DNA of 38,608 nt from Peptostreptococcaceae bacterium (GCA_902363255.1 CABIZO010000011.1:1-38608); one strand, 5' to 3'; counted from the stretch's first letter, positions 14,816 to 25,411 are shown. Notes: generated by a model from the sequence alone, not told the origin. Translations and numbers: made by a program.

Positions 14816-17800
14816 ATGTTAGATACTATCTATATATTAGATGAAAATAAGAAATTAGACTTAATACTAAGTAATGATGATGAAGTAACCTTCTTTGATT
14901 ATGAATATCATAGCTACTTAAATACAGGAGCAGATACTTTTGATTTTAATGTAAAATTAGGAAAAGATAGTATGAAAAAAGTACAAGGTAAAAGCTTTGT
15001 ACTTTTATTTCGTGATAATAAAGCAAGAATGTTACAAATAATGGATACAGATGAAGTTGAAACTTCACTTGGGACAGCAAAAAAAGTATTAAGTGAAACG
15101 ATAGGAATTGAACTGTATGGAGATAATGTTAATCCTTGTGTAATAGAAGGCAACGCTAAAAAATTCTTTGAAACAATATTAATAGATACGAATTATAAAT
15201 TAGGCTATATTAGTGAAGATCTAAGTAATTTAATAGTAACTACTAAAATTGAAAAACCAACCCCTATATATGTATTAATACAAAATGCTATAAAAGATTA
15301 TGGAAATATAGAAATAGATTTTAGAGTAGAAATAATTGACTCAATCAATGGAAAATATGAATTTTATATAGATGTCTATGCAGACGGAGAAAAAGGAAAT
15401 CTTACTTATAAGAGAATAGAAACGGACTTTAACTCTTATGGTATGACTAGAAGTCAATCAGTTAAAGAATTTTGCAGTGGTATAATTCCAACAGGCAATA
15501 ATGGTATTACTATAAAAGATATTGATTGGAGTACGGGGAAAGGATTCCCTTGTGATAAACCCAAAGGTCAAGATTTTATAGTTGATGAAGAAGCTCATGA
15601 AATATTTAGTAATGGTGATAAATATATAATTAAAGCTATAGAATTTGATACTAATGACCCTGTTGAATTAGCTTATATGGCGTGGGAAAAATTACAAGAA
15701 GTAAAAAATATTAAATTTGATTATGAAGTTCCTGCAATATTAACAGATGAAGAATCTGAAACTATTCAAACAGGAGATACAGTTTATTGTATTAGTGATA
15801 AATTTGAACCACCAATACAATTACAGGCAAGAATATCGGAATTAATATTATCGGATCGTGGTAATAATTTTGTATTAAGCAACTATAAAGAAGTAGCTAG
15901 TGGAATAAAAAATTGGAGTAAAAATGATTTATTAAATGATCTTAAAGAACAAAGTAAAAATCAAGCAGGAGAATTAAGTGCAAGTGATATAAAAAAAATA
16001 GAAGACTACTTAGAAGATTTAGGAATAAAGCAAAATGAAATAGATAAAGTATTGGCAGGATTAGAGGAAGAAAAAGAAGATACAGTAATTGTTGGCTCAG
16101 ATACAGATTTAGAGAATTATAAACAAATAAAGTTATCTAATCTAGACAATGGTCTTTGGATAGGCGATGATAGGCTTTATCAAGTTAAACAATCTGGATG
16201 TAATAAGGTTGTAACTACTAAAATAACATCTAATACAACAGGAACAGTATTTGGTGTTAATTCAGCTTTAAACATTAGAAGTGGAGGAGGTACTTCTTAT
16301 AAAATAGTTGGTTCTATACCAAAAGGGGCTACATGTACTATCTTAGGAACAGACTCGAGTGGGTGGTATAAAGTTAAGTATGGAGATATAACAGGATATG
16401 CAAGTAATAAGTATATAATAGTAGAGTATACAGATTCTAATGGTGTAAGCAGCATTGTATCTAGTGGAAACGCTCAAGAATACAAAGAAGCTAAAGAATA
16501 TTATGCTAAGTTTAGCCTTGGAACTTATGCAAATAAATCAAGTTTGAGTAGTTTGATAAGCTCAAGTAATAAATATAAGATAACAACAATAGTAAAATAT
16601 TGGTGTAAGAAATTCGGACTAGACCCTTATTTAGTTTATGCAATTATTATGGCAGAATCAAGTGGTAATCCATATTGTAAAACTAAAACAGAACGTGGTG
16701 GGTATGGAATAATGCAATGTGAAAGAGCAGCTTATTTCAATAAAAAACAAACAATTAAATTTTTAGATGGTAGTACTAAATCATTTACTCCTTCTTACTC
16801 AACAATGAATCCATCTAATGGTAAAACAATTAAATTAAATGGAGTTAAAGTAAATGGAAATATTAGTAATCAAATTATGTTTGGATGTCATGAATTTAGA
16901 AAATCATTAGAAAGATTTCAATATAATATATTTGCTTCACTAGTTGGCTATAACTTTGGCTTAGGTGGGGCTGATTGGTGTGTATGTAGATATGTAGCTA
17001 ATAAAAATAATTTAACTTTTGTAGATAGTACATTATTAAGTAAACAATCAAGTAAAGTAAAAGACTTATACTATAAAGAATTAGCTAATTTGAAATGTAG
17101 ATGGAGTAATCAAAGGGCAATATATGTATCTCAAAAACGTGCAGGAACAGCTAAAAATATAGAATATTACTTAAGATGGTATAAATCAATTGATGGACAA
17201 TTACCTTATACCCTCAATAAGAGTGGTAAAAAGGTTGGTTATGGAGCAAATAAAACTTCATCTTCAACAACTAAAAATCAAAATACAACTATTTCAACAG
17301 GTACAGCAACAAGTGTAAGAAATAAAATATGTGCCATGGCTCAAAAGATAGTAGATGATCATGTTAAATATAAGAAAGCTACATATAATCAAGTTCCAAG
17401 AACTTATAGATATGATAAACCTATAAAATATAGTGGAACATTAAGAGGAATAAAAAATCCTGTTGTATATGATTGTAGTTCGTTTGTATCTTGTTGTTAT
17501 TATGCTGCAGGACTGACAAGTGTATTTAATGCAGGATGTAGGGCAGGGTCACTTGTCGCAGGAGCTACAAAGAAGAGTGGTTATAGTATGTGGAAATGTG
17601 ATAGTGCAGGTATTGCTAAGGCAAAAGCAGGGGATATCTTAATGGATGCTAATTTTAAAGTTACATCTAGCAATTTAAATGTATCAACAATGACTAAATG
17701 GGCAGCTACTCATCACACTATGATTTATATGGGTAATAACAAAGTTGCACATGCATCTAAATGGGCATATCATCCAGAAGCAATTAAGATATCAAGTATA

Positions 17801-19231
17801 GATTATTATAAAAATAAAGGGACTGCTTTTTTCCTTAGACCATGGGATTTAGCTCAAAAGGATAGTTCAGCAGTAAAAAAAAGTGAAACTGTTGATATAA
17901 CAACTAAAGTAGAAAAAGTTACATCATATGAATTAGATATAAAGGCTTTAGCAGGAGTTAAACCAAGCGATTTTTTAGTTGATAATAAATTGGTAAATGA
18001 TATAACAATTAATAATGTAAATGATAATTTAAAATATCCAAGTAAAGTGAATTATGTATTTTTAAATGCTAGTAAAAATAATAGTGATGTAGAAGAATAT
18101 ATAAACTTAATTGAAGTATTGAGAAATAAATATAAGAAAACTCCAATTATAGTTACAAAAGAATATTATAAGAGTGATACATTTAATGAAACTTTAGAAG
18201 AATACGCCAATGCAATTCCATATGTAATATATATAGATGCTCCAAGTAATATAGCAAATGTTACAAGTTCAAATGCACTAACTTATTATAATAGTTGCAA
18301 GAAAGCAATTATGAAGAAGTTTAGTATATCAACTAAGAAAACTAAAGATATAATTCAAACAATGCAACATCAAAAAATACATAAATATGGAGATTATACC
18401 GCAAATATTAAAATAAAAATGCCATCTTCATGCACAAAAAGTTATTGGTCTAAGTTAATATTTACAACTACAGATGAAACAGAAAGTATTAAGATAAATC
18501 AATCTACATTGTTATATATAGAAGGTGATCATTGTACTAAAGGAAAATTGAAACCTAAACCTGGATATAAGTACACAATTACAGCTTATTACAATCCGGA
18601 TACTTCAACACATGGTGAAAAGTATTTAGCTAGTGTTACAGCACAACTTAATGGTAAATACAATGTAGAAACTAGAAAGAAATTCAAAGGGGCAGATGAT
18701 GTAGTAACATTTTGTGAGAACTTCTATAAGAACAGAAGTAAATTCCAATATGGAACAACAACACCGCTAAGTTTTGATAATTGTCAAGCTAATATTAGTA
18801 AATGGAAAGTGAATGGTTTATATAATATTGATTGCTCAACATTAACTAAATTGGCTTATGCAGGACACAAATATACAACTTCTCCTTATGCAAAAGCTAC
18901 AACTACATTTAAAAAGAACCCTAATTATTCTTGGGCATTTAATTTTCCACGAACTGCAGCAGATCAAGGAAAATATTGCGTTGAAAAAGGTTGGGTACTG
19001 TCAGATATAACAAGTGCTAATTTAAGTGAAACACCTAAAGGAGCACTTGTATTTTATGATAGGGACTCATCAGACAATAAAAGATTCATGGGGATATCAC
19101 ATGTAGCTATTGCAATTGGTAACGGATATGTTATTGAGGCAACAAGCACAACAGGGGCTTTTAAAAAGATGAAGATTACAGAAAATACAGCAGATAAAGT
19201 TGTTTTAGTAGCTTATCCAAAGAAGTATTAA
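14816..19231 (+). CDS. Tail-associated lysin (Tal) with three wall-hydrolase domains
   Basis: A 1471-residue baseplate protein. Residues 1-330 follow the prophage endopeptidase-tail (Tal) hub pattern. An SH3-like domain lies at about 473-540 (ALNIRSGGG). A lytic transglycosylase-like domain starts near 585, with Glu in MAESSGNP (about 613) and GGYGIMQ. An NlpC/P60-type peptidase has Cys in YDCSSF (about 886) and His in THHTMIYM (about 965). A linker domain follows (about 1035-1240, Rossmann-like VNYVFLNASKNN). A second NlpC/P60-type domain has DCSTLT (about 1338) and SHVAIAIG (about 1427). It cuts peptidoglycan locally during DNA entry. Strong ribosome site AGGAGGTG. Confidence 0.88.
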   Translation: MLDTIYILDENKKLDLILSNDDEVTFFDYEYHSYLNTGADTFDFNVKLGKDSMKKVQGKSFVLLFRDNKARMLQIMDTDEVETSLGTAKKVLSETIGIELYGDNVNPCVIEGNAKKFFETILIDTNYKLGYISEDLSNLIVTTKIEKPTPIYVLIQNAIKDYGNIEIDFRVEIIDSINGKYEFYIDVYADGEKGNLTYKRIETDFNSYGMTRSQSVKEFCSGIIPTGNNGITIKDIDWSTGKGFPCDKPKGQDFIVDEEAHEIFSNGDKYIIKAIEFDTNDPVELAYMAWEKLQEVKNIKFDYEVPAILTDEESETIQTGDTVYCISDKFEPPIQLQARISELILSDRGNNFVLSNYKEVASGIKNWSKNDLLNDLKEQSKNQAGELSASDIKKIEDYLEDLGIKQNEIDKVLAGLEEEKEDTVIVGSDTDLENYKQIKLSNLDNGLWIGDDRLYQVKQSGCNKVVTTKITSNTTGTVFGVNSALNIRSGGGTSYKIVGSIPKGATCTILGTDSSGWYKVKYGDITGYASNKYIIVEYTDSNGVSSIVSSGNAQEYKEAKEYYAKFSLGTYANKSSLSSLISSSNKYKITTIVKYWCKKFGLDPYLVYAIIMAESSGNPYCKTKTERGGYGIMQCERAAYFNKKQTIKFLDGSTKSFTPSYSTMNPSNGKTIKLNGVKVNGNISNQIMFGCHEFRKSLERFQYNIFASLVGYNFGLGGADWCVCRYVANKNNLTFVDSTLLSKQSSKVKDLYYKELANLKCRWSNQRAIYVSQKRAGTAKNIEYYLRWYKSIDGQLPYTLNKSGKKVGYGANKTSSSTTKNQNTTISTGTATSVRNKICAMAQKIVDDHVKYKKATYNQVPRTYRYDKPIKYSGTLRGIKNPVVYDCSSFVSCCYYAAGLTSVFNAGCRAGSLVAGATKKSGYSMWKCDSAGIAKAKAGDILMDANFKVTSSNLNVSTMTKWAATHHTMIYMGNNKVAHASKWAYHPEAIKISSIDYYKNKGTAFFLRPWDLAQKDSSAVKKSETVDITTKVEKVTSYELDIKALAGVKPSDFLVDNKLVNDITINNVNDNLKYPSKVNYVFLNASKNNSDVEEYINLIEVLRNKYKKTPIIVTKEYYKSDTFNETLEEYANAIPYVIYIDAPSNIANVTSSNALTYYNSCKKAIMKKFSISTKKTKDIIQTMQHQKIHKYGDYTANIKIKMPSSCTKSYWSKLIFTTTDETESIKINQSTLLYIEGDHCTKGKLKPKPGYKYTITAYYNPDTSTHGEKYLASVTAQLNGKYNVETRKKFKGADDVVTFCENFYKNRSKFQYGTTTPLSFDNCQANISKWKVNGLYNIDCSTLTKLAYAGHKYTTSPYAKATTTFKKNPNYSWAFNFPRTAADQGKYCVEKGWVLSDITSANLSETPKGALVFYDRDSSDNKRFMGISHVAIAIGNGYVIEATSTTGAFKKMKITENTADKVVLVAYPKKY

Positions 19232-19244
19232 AGGTGGTGATACA

Positions 19245-22127
19245 GTGTTAAATGATGTAGATAAAGAATTTGATTTACCAACTGAAGACGAAAATGGTGA
19301 ACCAATAGAAGAGAATCTTGATAATGATGTATATCAAGAAGAAGAGGAAGAAGTAGAGCATGATGATGAATTTTATGAAGCAAATGAACTGAAATCAACA
19401 GATGAACAAGAAATTGACACAACAGCAGAAAGTGAAGAACAATTTAATGAAGCTAGTGAACAATTAAAAGAAATATATACAGATGTATTAGCCAGTGGAT
19501 TCATAACAGAGGAACAACTTACAGAAATTGAAGTATTAAACGCTCAAGTTAATGAGGCTTATGATGATATATTAGGTAAAGAGAAAACAGATATAGAGAA
19601 ATTAAAGAATAGGGTTGAAGAATTAAAAGAAGGATTCGTAGGAGCAAATCCTGATGAAATTTTAAATATACTAACTGAAAATGGGACTAAATGTTGGTTA
19701 TATAAAGATGACGATGATAATGTATTAATAGATGGTACAAGTATTCCAGAGCTAACTGTATTGGTAAATAAGTTTAAAATGATAGCAACCGATGGTGAAA
19801 ATGAAGGTGAATTTAAATTAAATCCAGATTTCATTCAAATGGTTGTAAAAGATACAGGAACAGGTGATGCAGTAAAAAGTATAGATAATATGTATTACTT
19901 GTCTACTAGTAAATATGAATTAATAGGTGGTACATGGTTAAATGATTTACCAACTAGTGAAGAGCAACAAGGAAAATTTTTATGGATAAAAAGAGTTACT
20001 ACTTACATGGATGAAAGCAAGCACCCTACTGAAACTCAACCAATTTGTGTAAGTGCACAAGATGGTGAAAATGGTGCAGATGGAGTAGATGGAAAAGATG
20101 GTGTTAGTCTAGTCTATAAGGGCGAATTTGCTAGCCATCCAAGTAATCCTCAAAATGGTTGGTATTATAGAAATACAATTGAAAGGAAAACTTTTGTATA
20201 TCAAAGTGGCGCTTGGTATCAGATGACAATAGATGGTCAAGATGGCCAAAACGGAAATGACGGTAAAGATGGACTTAGTATTGAGTATAAAGGAACAATG
20301 TCTAATCCACCAAGTAATCCTAGAAAGAATTGGTCTTATAAAGACTCTGATAATGGTATTGTATATATCTATACGGGGATAGCTTGGGAGGTTCTTACTT
20401 ATGATGGTAACAACGGAACAGACGGAACTGATGGAACAGATGGATTAAGTGTATTTTGTACTTATCATGATAGTTCGACTCAACCAGCTACTCCTACTGC
20501 TAATGGAACTACTAATGGATGGCACACTAATTGGACTTCAAGTGTAATTTGGGTTTCTCAAAAAGTAAGCTCTAGTGCTACTACTGGTACTTGGGGAGCA
20601 CCTATAAAAATACAGGGCAGTGATGGTGTAAGTGCGGAAGAAATAATTATTCAATATGCTAAAAATCAATCTACTACCATTGCTCCTACGACTGGTTGGG
20701 GTACATCAATGCCTAGTTACCAGGAAGGATATTATCTTTGGTACAGAACAAGAACAAAATGGTCTAATAGCTCTAATTATCAATACTCAACACCTATTTG
20801 TGACAGTTCATGGAAAGCAGCGCAAGAAGCATATGCTCAAATAAAACAACTTAAAGACAAAATATCTCTAATTGTAGTGGATGGAAGTACGCAATCAAAT
20901 TTAACCCTAACACCAGGTGCAATAAGTGCAATTGCAAAAGATATAAATCTTAAAGCAACAAATATAACACTAGAAGGATTAGTTACAGCTAACAGTAATT
21001 TTAAAATTTTATCAAATGGAAGTATTGAAGCTAAAAATGGAAAATTTACAGGAAGTATAACAGGGAGTACAATAACTGGTTCAAATATAAAAGGTGGAAC
21101 TTTAACCATAGGTGACACTTCAGAAGGAAACTTCTTTAAAATACACAGTGATGGTAGTTTTCAAGCTGGAAGTGTAGACCAATGGAATTATAAAGCTACT
21201 ATCACTTATGGGAACAGTGGATTCTATGTACGAGCATGGGATGATGCCAACTCTAAAGAAAGAACTACTACAATAGACGGTGATGGTGTCACTGTAGGAA
21301 CAACTGTATACAGTGATAAATACATATCTGCCAATGGTGAGACTTTAAATATAATTGACCATTTAAAAGTTGATGGGAATGTAGCAATAGACGGATATTT
21401 TAGAATGCAAAATAGTTCATCAGCTCTACAGGCAAGAGACACAAGCGGCACTCTAAGAAGCTTAGCTTATATAAGTGCATCTGACAATAGTTATTTTGGA
21501 AAAGGCTTATATGATGCAGGTATAGGTGGAACTATTATTTGTGGTAACAAAGTAACTTTAAGGTCTAAAAATGAAATATTGTTACAATGTGGAGGAACAA
21601 CATCTGCAACAAATACACATACAATAGAATTTATTTCAATAGATGGGAATGGATTCTTTAGATCAACTGTAACTAACGCAACGAGACTTGGTTCATTGAA
21701 TTATCTTTGGAATATTGTTTATTCAAAAAATGGAATAAACCAATCTTCAGATAGAAATTTAAAAGAAAATATACGTTATGTTGATGAACATTTACCAAAT
21801 AAATTAGCAAAAACAATATCAGAAGAAAGTGATTTAACATCACAAGATTTATATAATTTTGTTAAAGATGATTTATTTTTAGCAAAATATAATTTCATAG
21901 GCGAAGAAGAAGAAAATATAGGATTTATAGCACAAGATTTATTATACAACCTAGATAGCACAGAAAATAAGATAGGACAAATAATTGTCAGTGCAAAAGA
22001 TTCTGCAAGAGCAAAGGCTCCATTATCCTATAACGTAGGTAATTATGTGAATGTTTTAGCAGGAGCTTTAAAACAAGCAATATTAAAAATAGAAAAATTG
22101 GAGGAATTAATTAATGGAAAAAACTAA
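19245..22127 (+). CDS. Tail fibre with collagen-like modules and S74 chaperone
   Basis: 960 residues, GTG start with AAGGTGGTG. Residues 1-70 are extremely acidic. Residues about 270-460 hold tandem modules, each a GxDGxxGxDG stretch followed by YKGxxxxxPSNP and a Trp/Tyr-rich beta piece; two clear copies and a diverged third. The C-terminal ~127 residues are a peptidase S74 intramolecular chaperone beginning SSDRNLKENI (about residue 833). In this family the Ser-Asp start is the self-cleavage point after trimer folding. It probably recognises the host surface. The N-terminus may dock on the Tal protein. Confidence 0.85.
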   Translation: MLNDVDKEFDLPTEDENGEPIEENLDNDVYQEEEEEVEHDDEFYEANELKSTDEQEIDTTAESEEQFNEASEQLKEIYTDVLASGFITEEQLTEIEVLNAQVNEAYDDILGKEKTDIEKLKNRVEELKEGFVGANPDEILNILTENGTKCWLYKDDDDNVLIDGTSIPELTVLVNKFKMIATDGENEGEFKLNPDFIQMVVKDTGTGDAVKSIDNMYYLSTSKYELIGGTWLNDLPTSEEQQGKFLWIKRVTTYMDESKHPTETQPICVSAQDGENGADGVDGKDGVSLVYKGEFASHPSNPQNGWYYRNTIERKTFVYQSGAWYQMTIDGQDGQNGNDGKDGLSIEYKGTMSNPPSNPRKNWSYKDSDNGIVYIYTGIAWEVLTYDGNNGTDGTDGTDGLSVFCTYHDSSTQPATPTANGTTNGWHTNWTSSVIWVSQKVSSSATTGTWGAPIKIQGSDGVSAEEIIIQYAKNQSTTIAPTTGWGTSMPSYQEGYYLWYRTRTKWSNSSNYQYSTPICDSSWKAAQEAYAQIKQLKDKISLIVVDGSTQSNLTLTPGAISAIAKDINLKATNITLEGLVTANSNFKILSNGSIEAKNGKFTGSITGSTITGSNIKGGTLTIGDTSEGNFFKIHSDGSFQAGSVDQWNYKATITYGNSGFYVRAWDDANSKERTTTIDGDGVTVGTTVYSDKYISANGETLNIIDHLKVDGNVAIDGYFRMQNSSSALQARDTSGTLRSLAYISASDNSYFGKGLYDAGIGGTIICGNKVTLRSKNEILLQCGGTTSATNTHTIEFISIDGNGFFRSTVTNATRLGSLNYLWNIVYSKNGINQSSDRNLKENIRYVDEHLPNKLAKTISEESDLTSQDLYNFVKDDLFLAKYNFIGEEEENIGFIAQDLLYNLDSTENKIGQIIVSAKDSARAKAPLSYNVGNYVNVLAGALKQAILKIEKLEELINGKN

Positions 22128-22260
22128 AATAGATATTAATATATTGATTGGACTATATAATAAAAGAGTATTAGAACTTGAAAGTCAAAACATTTTATTG
22201 CAGGCAGAAGTTCAACAGTTAAAGAAAAATAATATAGAAAAAGAGACTATTGAAGAGTAA
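22114..22260 (+). CDS. 48-residue leucine-zipper-like peptide
   Basis: Starts inside the end of the fibre gene with GGAGG at 22100-22104 and reads to TAA 22258-22260. The segment LELESQNILLQAEVQQLKK has a clear heptad pattern of Leu, Val and Gln, predicting a coiled coil. Its last codons form the left arm of a terminator. It could be a fibre assembly or attachment factor; the function is not known. Confidence 0.7.
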   Translation: MEKTKIDINILIGLYNKRVLELESQNILLQAEVQQLKKNNIEKETIEE

Positions 22261-22275
22261 TAATAGTCTCTTTTT
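22243..22275 (+). terminator. Terminator after the first fibre gene pair
   Basis: GAGACTATT (22243-22251) / AATAGTCTC (22262-22270) followed by five T. Confidence 0.85.
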
Positions 22276-22299
22276 AATTTATAGAAAGAAGGTGTGCTA

Positions 22300-25164
22300 G
22301 TGGGTAGATTAGACACAAGATATATTATTAAATTAGATACGAAAACAATATTTGTAAATCCTACCTTGAGATTTTCGATTAATGATACTGAAACAAGTGA
22401 CTTGTATATTAGAGTAACTAATCAAAATAAGCTAATAGATGTAAGTAATATGATACCAGTAATTGCTGTTATAGATCCACATGGAGAATTATATAGTGAC
22501 TTCATGGAAGTTACAGAGGATAATCTCTTGTATTATGATGTAAAAAAGACTATGAAGTCACAATCTGGAAAACATATAGCAAAAGTTATGCTTGTAGATA
22601 ATCAAGAAAAAAAAGTTCTAAAAGGTAATTTTTCTTATATTGTTGAATATGATGAAATTTCATTATTAGATGAAAAAGCTGGAGAAGATGATAGACTTCC
22701 TATTTTGACAGAGTTTATTTCTAGATTAAGTACTATTGAAACATTAGAATTAAGTAGACAAGAAGCAGAGAAACTTAGAGCGGAAAATTCTAAAAAAGCA
22801 ATAGAAGAACTGGATAATATCGCCAAAAATTTTGATAATACAGTATTTGAAAAAGTAAATGCAAAAGTTGATGAAGTTATTGAGCCAGTACTTAATGAAA
22901 AACTACCTTCTATAGTGGATACTAAAATTGAATCTATAAAGGGAGAACTTAAAGGAGAAAAAGGTGATATAGGACCTAAAGGAGAAACTGGACCAGCAGG
23001 ACCACAAGGAGAAAGAGGAATCCAAGGTGAGATTGGTCCAAAGGGTGAAACAGGAGCCACTGGTCCGAAAGGTGACCAAGGATTACCTGGTAAAGATGGA
23101 GCAACACCTTCTATAACTCACCTGGAAAATCAAGTAAATGAAAAAATGAAAGAAGTTGATACAGCAGAGCAAAAAAGAGTAGCAGCTGAACAACAAAGAG
23201 TAACAGATCATACAGAAAGAGAAACTTTTCTAAACTCATTTGAGTCACAATTGGGACAAATTGAGACAGACATAAAAGAGTTAAAAGAGAATGGAACTGG
23301 TGGAAATGCTAATATAGACGATACTCAAGTTTCTAAAGAAACTACTTGGAGTTCGGATAAGATTTCGGTTTGGAGTATGGAGCAAGATGGTTTATTTTGG
23401 ACTGAAAAAGAAGGTAATTTTGTAAGTGCAGATGATACATATGAGTATAAGTTAAAGGAAATTGAAATATTCGGAGATACTTGGCAAGATAGTGATAGTA
23501 GGAATTTATTTAATATGAATAATATTAAGGTTGGTTATTATTTTGGTGGGACAGGAGAAGAAATTGCTGAAACAAACTCATTTTATGGATTAGATTATAT
23601 ACCTATTACAGTAGGAACAACTTATATCCAAAATACACCAACAAGTTCTATGTGTAGATTATGTGAATATGATTCAAACAAGACATTTATTCAAAGAGTT
23701 AATTTAAGTCCTAAAGCAACTTATACTCCTGGTGAGGGAGTATCTTATGTGAGATTAGCTTTTTATCAAGCAGGTTTGTCGCATTTAGCTCAATTAGAAA
23801 AAGGTACAGTATCTACAACATACGAGTCTTATCACAAAGCAGACTTATCTAATATACAACACGCAGGAGAGCTGTATGTCGATGAAGAAGGTCAGCCTAT
23901 ATTGGATAGTGAGGGTAGGGAGCAGTATAAGTTTGATATAGAGAGTAGTAATGGAACTGTTATTTTTAATGAACTTTTAGATGTTGATTATACATATAAT
24001 AGTGACGACGAACATGGTTCATATAAAATGAAAATATTTCAAGGGGAACCCAATACAACGTATAAATTTATAGCGGTTTTAGATGCAAATAAAAATATAC
24101 CAGGAGGAGTAAATACTAATCAGTTTGGCTTATGCGTTAAAAAGAATGGAGCGTGGCATACAACTTCTAATGAAGGAATTGCTATGTATGGTGGAGTTAA
24201 AGATTATAATTTAACATTCACAACAGACGACACAGGTTTATTTAAAATACGTATGTATGACTTTAGACCATACATGAAATATAAATCAATATTTGTAGGT
24301 GGAGGCAACACACCTAGACCTCTTGAAAAAACTAAACAAACAATCCTCCTACCATGCCAATTATCAAAAGTAGGAGATGTAGCAGACAGATTATTTTGGG
24401 ATGAGAGTGGAGGTAGGTATGTTGTTGAGAAGAAAGTAGTGAAATTCTCTTATGATACTTCACAAGAGAATAATATAACCCATGGTTGGGCTGGTGAGCG
24501 TGATACAGAAACATACGCTATTATTTCATGGAAATATGGTTTTACTAATCTTCCATCAATAAAAAATCTTCTTATATCTAATACTAATATAATATCCTAT
24601 CCTATGAATTGGAATATTGGTTATATTAATTTTCAAGTTCTTAAAAGTGAACTAAACGGAGAAGTTTCTACTTCTAGTCTTAGGGAATGGTGTAATTCTA
24701 AAATGCCTATAATATATACGAATTTAGCAACACCACAATTAATAGAAACAAATATAACTACACCTATTACAATACCAACATACAATAATAAAACTCATGT
24801 GTACATTAATAACTTTAATAATACAAAAGCAACTATAAAAGCAAAGTTCCCACTTAAAACAGCGAGTGCAGTTGCGAGTGTTAAAGAATTAGGCTTAAAA
24901 AATAGTAATAGTATACAAGAACAATATGAAGTAAATCAAACTCAAGATAGTTTAATAGATATTTCATTATGTGCTACTGATGAAATGTATATGATGATAG
25001 AGCCTTTATTACAATCAGTACCGCAAACTATAAGTGAAAGGATGGTGAGCAAAATGGTAGATATGTATGTAGCAATGGTTATAAGAGGACTAAAAACAAT
25101 AGAAGAAGTTCCTGCAAGATACAGAGAAGAAGTAAAAGAAACATTATCAAAATTAGAAAAATAG
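22300..25164 (+). CDS. BppU-like baseplate/receptor-binding fibre with collagen stretch
   Basis: About 954 residues. The N-terminal ~115 residues follow the BppU baseplate-upper-protein pattern (VNPTLRFSINDTETSDLYIRV-type strands). A coiled-coil helix (about 140-215) and a G-X-Y collagen-like run (about 215-270: GEKGDIGPKGETGPAGPQGE) follow. Then come another coiled coil and a large beta-rich C-terminal half with carbohydrate-binding character. The extreme C-terminus (MVDMYVAMVIRGLKTIEEVP) resembles XkdX-type tail peptides, which are often separate genes. GTG 22300 is preferred over GTG 22294 because of spacing to AAGGTG. It is the likely second receptor-binding protein. Confidence 0.8.
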   Translation: MGRLDTRYIIKLDTKTIFVNPTLRFSINDTETSDLYIRVTNQNKLIDVSNMIPVIAVIDPHGELYSDFMEVTEDNLLYYDVKKTMKSQSGKHIAKVMLVDNQEKKVLKGNFSYIVEYDEISLLDEKAGEDDRLPILTEFISRLSTIETLELSRQEAEKLRAENSKKAIEELDNIAKNFDNTVFEKVNAKVDEVIEPVLNEKLPSIVDTKIESIKGELKGEKGDIGPKGETGPAGPQGERGIQGEIGPKGETGATGPKGDQGLPGKDGATPSITHLENQVNEKMKEVDTAEQKRVAAEQQRVTDHTERETFLNSFESQLGQIETDIKELKENGTGGNANIDDTQVSKETTWSSDKISVWSMEQDGLFWTEKEGNFVSADDTYEYKLKEIEIFGDTWQDSDSRNLFNMNNIKVGYYFGGTGEEIAETNSFYGLDYIPITVGTTYIQNTPTSSMCRLCEYDSNKTFIQRVNLSPKATYTPGEGVSYVRLAFYQAGLSHLAQLEKGTVSTTYESYHKADLSNIQHAGELYVDEEGQPILDSEGREQYKFDIESSNGTVIFNELLDVDYTYNSDDEHGSYKMKIFQGEPNTTYKFIAVLDANKNIPGGVNTNQFGLCVKKNGAWHTTSNEGIAMYGGVKDYNLTFTTDDTGLFKIRMYDFRPYMKYKSIFVGGGNTPRPLEKTKQTILLPCQLSKVGDVADRLFWDESGGRYVVEKKVVKFSYDTSQENNITHGWAGERDTETYAIISWKYGFTNLPSIKNLLISNTNIISYPMNWNIGYINFQVLKSELNGEVSTSSLREWCNSKMPIIYTNLATPQLIETNITTPITIPTYNNKTHVYINNFNNTKATIKAKFPLKTASAVASVKELGLKNSNSIQEQYEVNQTQDSLIDISLCATDEMYMMIEPLLQSVPQTISERMVSKMVDMYVAMVIRGLKTIEEVPARYREEVKETLSKLEK

Positions 25165-25212
25165 TTATGTCACAATTTGAAACTAATGTGACCATTTAGT
25201 TTATAACATATT

Positions 25213-25265
25213 AATCCTGTTAATAATCGCTTATGAGGTGATTAAATGGATTTGATAACAGGATT
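25213..25265 (+). promoter_or_regulatory. 10-bp inverted repeat enclosing the next ribosome site and start
   Basis: AATCCTGTTA (25213-25222) pairs perfectly with TAACAGGATT (25256-25265), which is followed by ATTTTT. The 33-nt loop contains GAGGTG (25235-25240) and the ATG at 25246. It may be a terminator, or a structure that limits translation of the small membrane protein. A second small hairpin, GTCACA/TGTGAC, lies at 25169-25192. Confidence 0.5.
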
Positions 25266-25344
25266 ATTTTTATACATAGCAAGTATATTATCAGTGTTAG
25301 TTATATCTTTATTTGTAGTAATAAGATTATTTAAGAATATATAG
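25246..25344 (+). CDS. 32-residue membrane peptide
   Basis: Starts MDLITGLFLY and is a single hydrophobic helix through residue ~26 ending RLFKNI. It has a good ribosome site (GAGGTG at five bases). A small membrane peptide beside the lysis genes could be a holin-like or lysis-modulating peptide, but no family is recognised. Confidence 0.5.
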   Translation: MDLITGLFLYIASILSVLVISLFVVIRLFKNI

Positions 25345-25411
25345 AAGGATATTTATTATAATATGTAGAATAAGTTAGAAAAATATATATATTTAGGGGG
25401 ATATGTTATTT

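Noticed and set aside
16081..16260. Intein or insertion in the Tal gene
   Set aside because: The stretch is a low-complexity linker before the SH3-like domain; no splicing or insertion motifs seen.
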